Below are positions 14,197 to 14,345 of a DNA stretch of 14,345 bases, piece by piece; positions within the stretch are counted from its first letter, which is position 1, and each line of letters begins with the position of its first letter. Location: contig CAIPQX010000035.1 in NCBI GenBank assembly GCA_903867285.1, positions 1-14,345 of the forward strand, in the 5' to 3' direction. Below the pieces are notes generated by a model. That model did no database searches. It worked only from the letters and a program-made list of their open reading frames with translations, and had not been told where the DNA came from. The stretch comes from an uncultured Actinomycetes bacterium (GTDB lineage: Bacteria; Actinomycetota; Actinomycetes; Nanopelagicales; Nanopelagicaceae). A program made the position numbers and the translations under genes.

Positions 14197-14345
14197 ATGA
14201 AGGCTGGATATAAGCTCTTCGGTTTTCTCGCAGTCTTCTACGCCATCGTTGATGTCATTTACTGGCAGGTGGGCGGCGAACCTCTCGGGGTAACCGCTAT
14301 TGGTTTAAGCGGTGCGCTGGCGCTCACTATTGGCTTCTATTTCTG
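14197..14345 (+). CDS. ctaF: Cytochrome c oxidase subunit IV, actinobacterial type, N-terminal part
   Basis: About 49 codons before the right edge. The reading frame begins with ATG immediately after the ctaD TAA. It reads MKAGYKLFGFLAVFYAIVDV, then IYWQVGGEPLGVTAIGLSG and a second hydrophobic stretch. Hydrophobic helix, EPxG segment and LSGALALTIGFY match the small actinobacterial subunit IV (CtaF), which always accompanies ctaC and ctaD. Gene order ctaC-ctaD-ctaF supports the call. The rest lies outside the window. Confidence 0.88.
   Translation, partial: MKAGYKLFGFLAVFYAIVDVIYWQVGGEPLGVTAIGLSGALALTIGFYF

Noticed and set aside
1..14345. CRISPR array, insertion sequence, prophage or tRNA
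   Set aside because: No direct-repeat array, transposase, integrase or tRNA-like cloverleaf was found by reading; all longer stretches are accounted for by chromosomal housekeeping genes.

Overview
The window is a compact, gene-dense stretch of a bacterial chromosome, almost certainly from an actinomycete (Actinomycetota). The pointers are an actinobacterial DUF3043 membrane protein, a mycobacterial-type adenosine kinase, lipoprotein CtaC followed by CtaD and the actinobacteria-specific subunit IV (CtaF), and a dihydrolipoamide dehydrogenase with the actinobacterial disulfide motif. As I remember it, the order lpd-pepA ... nadA-erpA-adoK-(NifS/TusA)-ctaCDF resembles a conserved actinobacterial neighbourhood. 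Base composition looks close to balanced rather than GC-rich. Gaps are very short and stop codons overlap, which suggests a streamlined genome such as those of freshwater planktonic actinomycetes; that placement is inference. I see no mobile element, phage gene, CRISPR array, tRNA or rRNA.

Layout. Positions 1-653 (-) hold the 5' part of lpdA (cut by the left edge), preceded by pepA (734-2236, -). gcvT (2317-3435, +) runs tail-to-tail into a cobalamin uptake operon read leftwards: riboswitch leader (about 6330-6080), btuF, btuC, btuD (down to 3432). Divergent from the riboswitch is a Kv-beta-like aldo/keto reductase (6377-7378, +), which converges on the nadA-DUF3043 pair (9072-7404, -). nadA is divergent from erpA (9102, +) across only 29 bp. 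erpA is followed by adoK, which converges with a NifS-like/TusA-like pair (11744-10467, -). That pair is divergent from the cytochrome c oxidase genes ctaC, ctaD and ctaF (11777 to the right edge, +).

Function. LpdA and GcvT both serve lipoate-dependent complexes (2-oxoacid dehydrogenases, glycine cleavage). BtuFCD under a B12 riboswitch points to scavenging of corrinoids. NadA needs a [4Fe-4S] cluster and sits beside the A-type Fe-S carrier ErpA; the NifS-like/TusA-like pair adds a sulfur-transfer theme. The right end is the start of the aa3 oxidase operon.

The points most worth a second look: (1) the cytochrome oxidase has lost the usual non-redox Mg/Mn-site residues in both subunits (CtaC Glu to Ile; CtaD His-Asp to Ser-Ala) while keeping every heme and copper ligand; (2) the NifS-like protein lacks the PLP-binding lysine and the catalytic histidine but keeps the loop cysteine, and is separated from an in-frame TusA domain by a single TAA stop directly followed by ATG; (3) the B12 riboswitch ends in a hairpin that both resembles a terminator and buries the btuF ribosome binding site, with a possible competing loop pairing; (4) many operon-leading genes appear leaderless.
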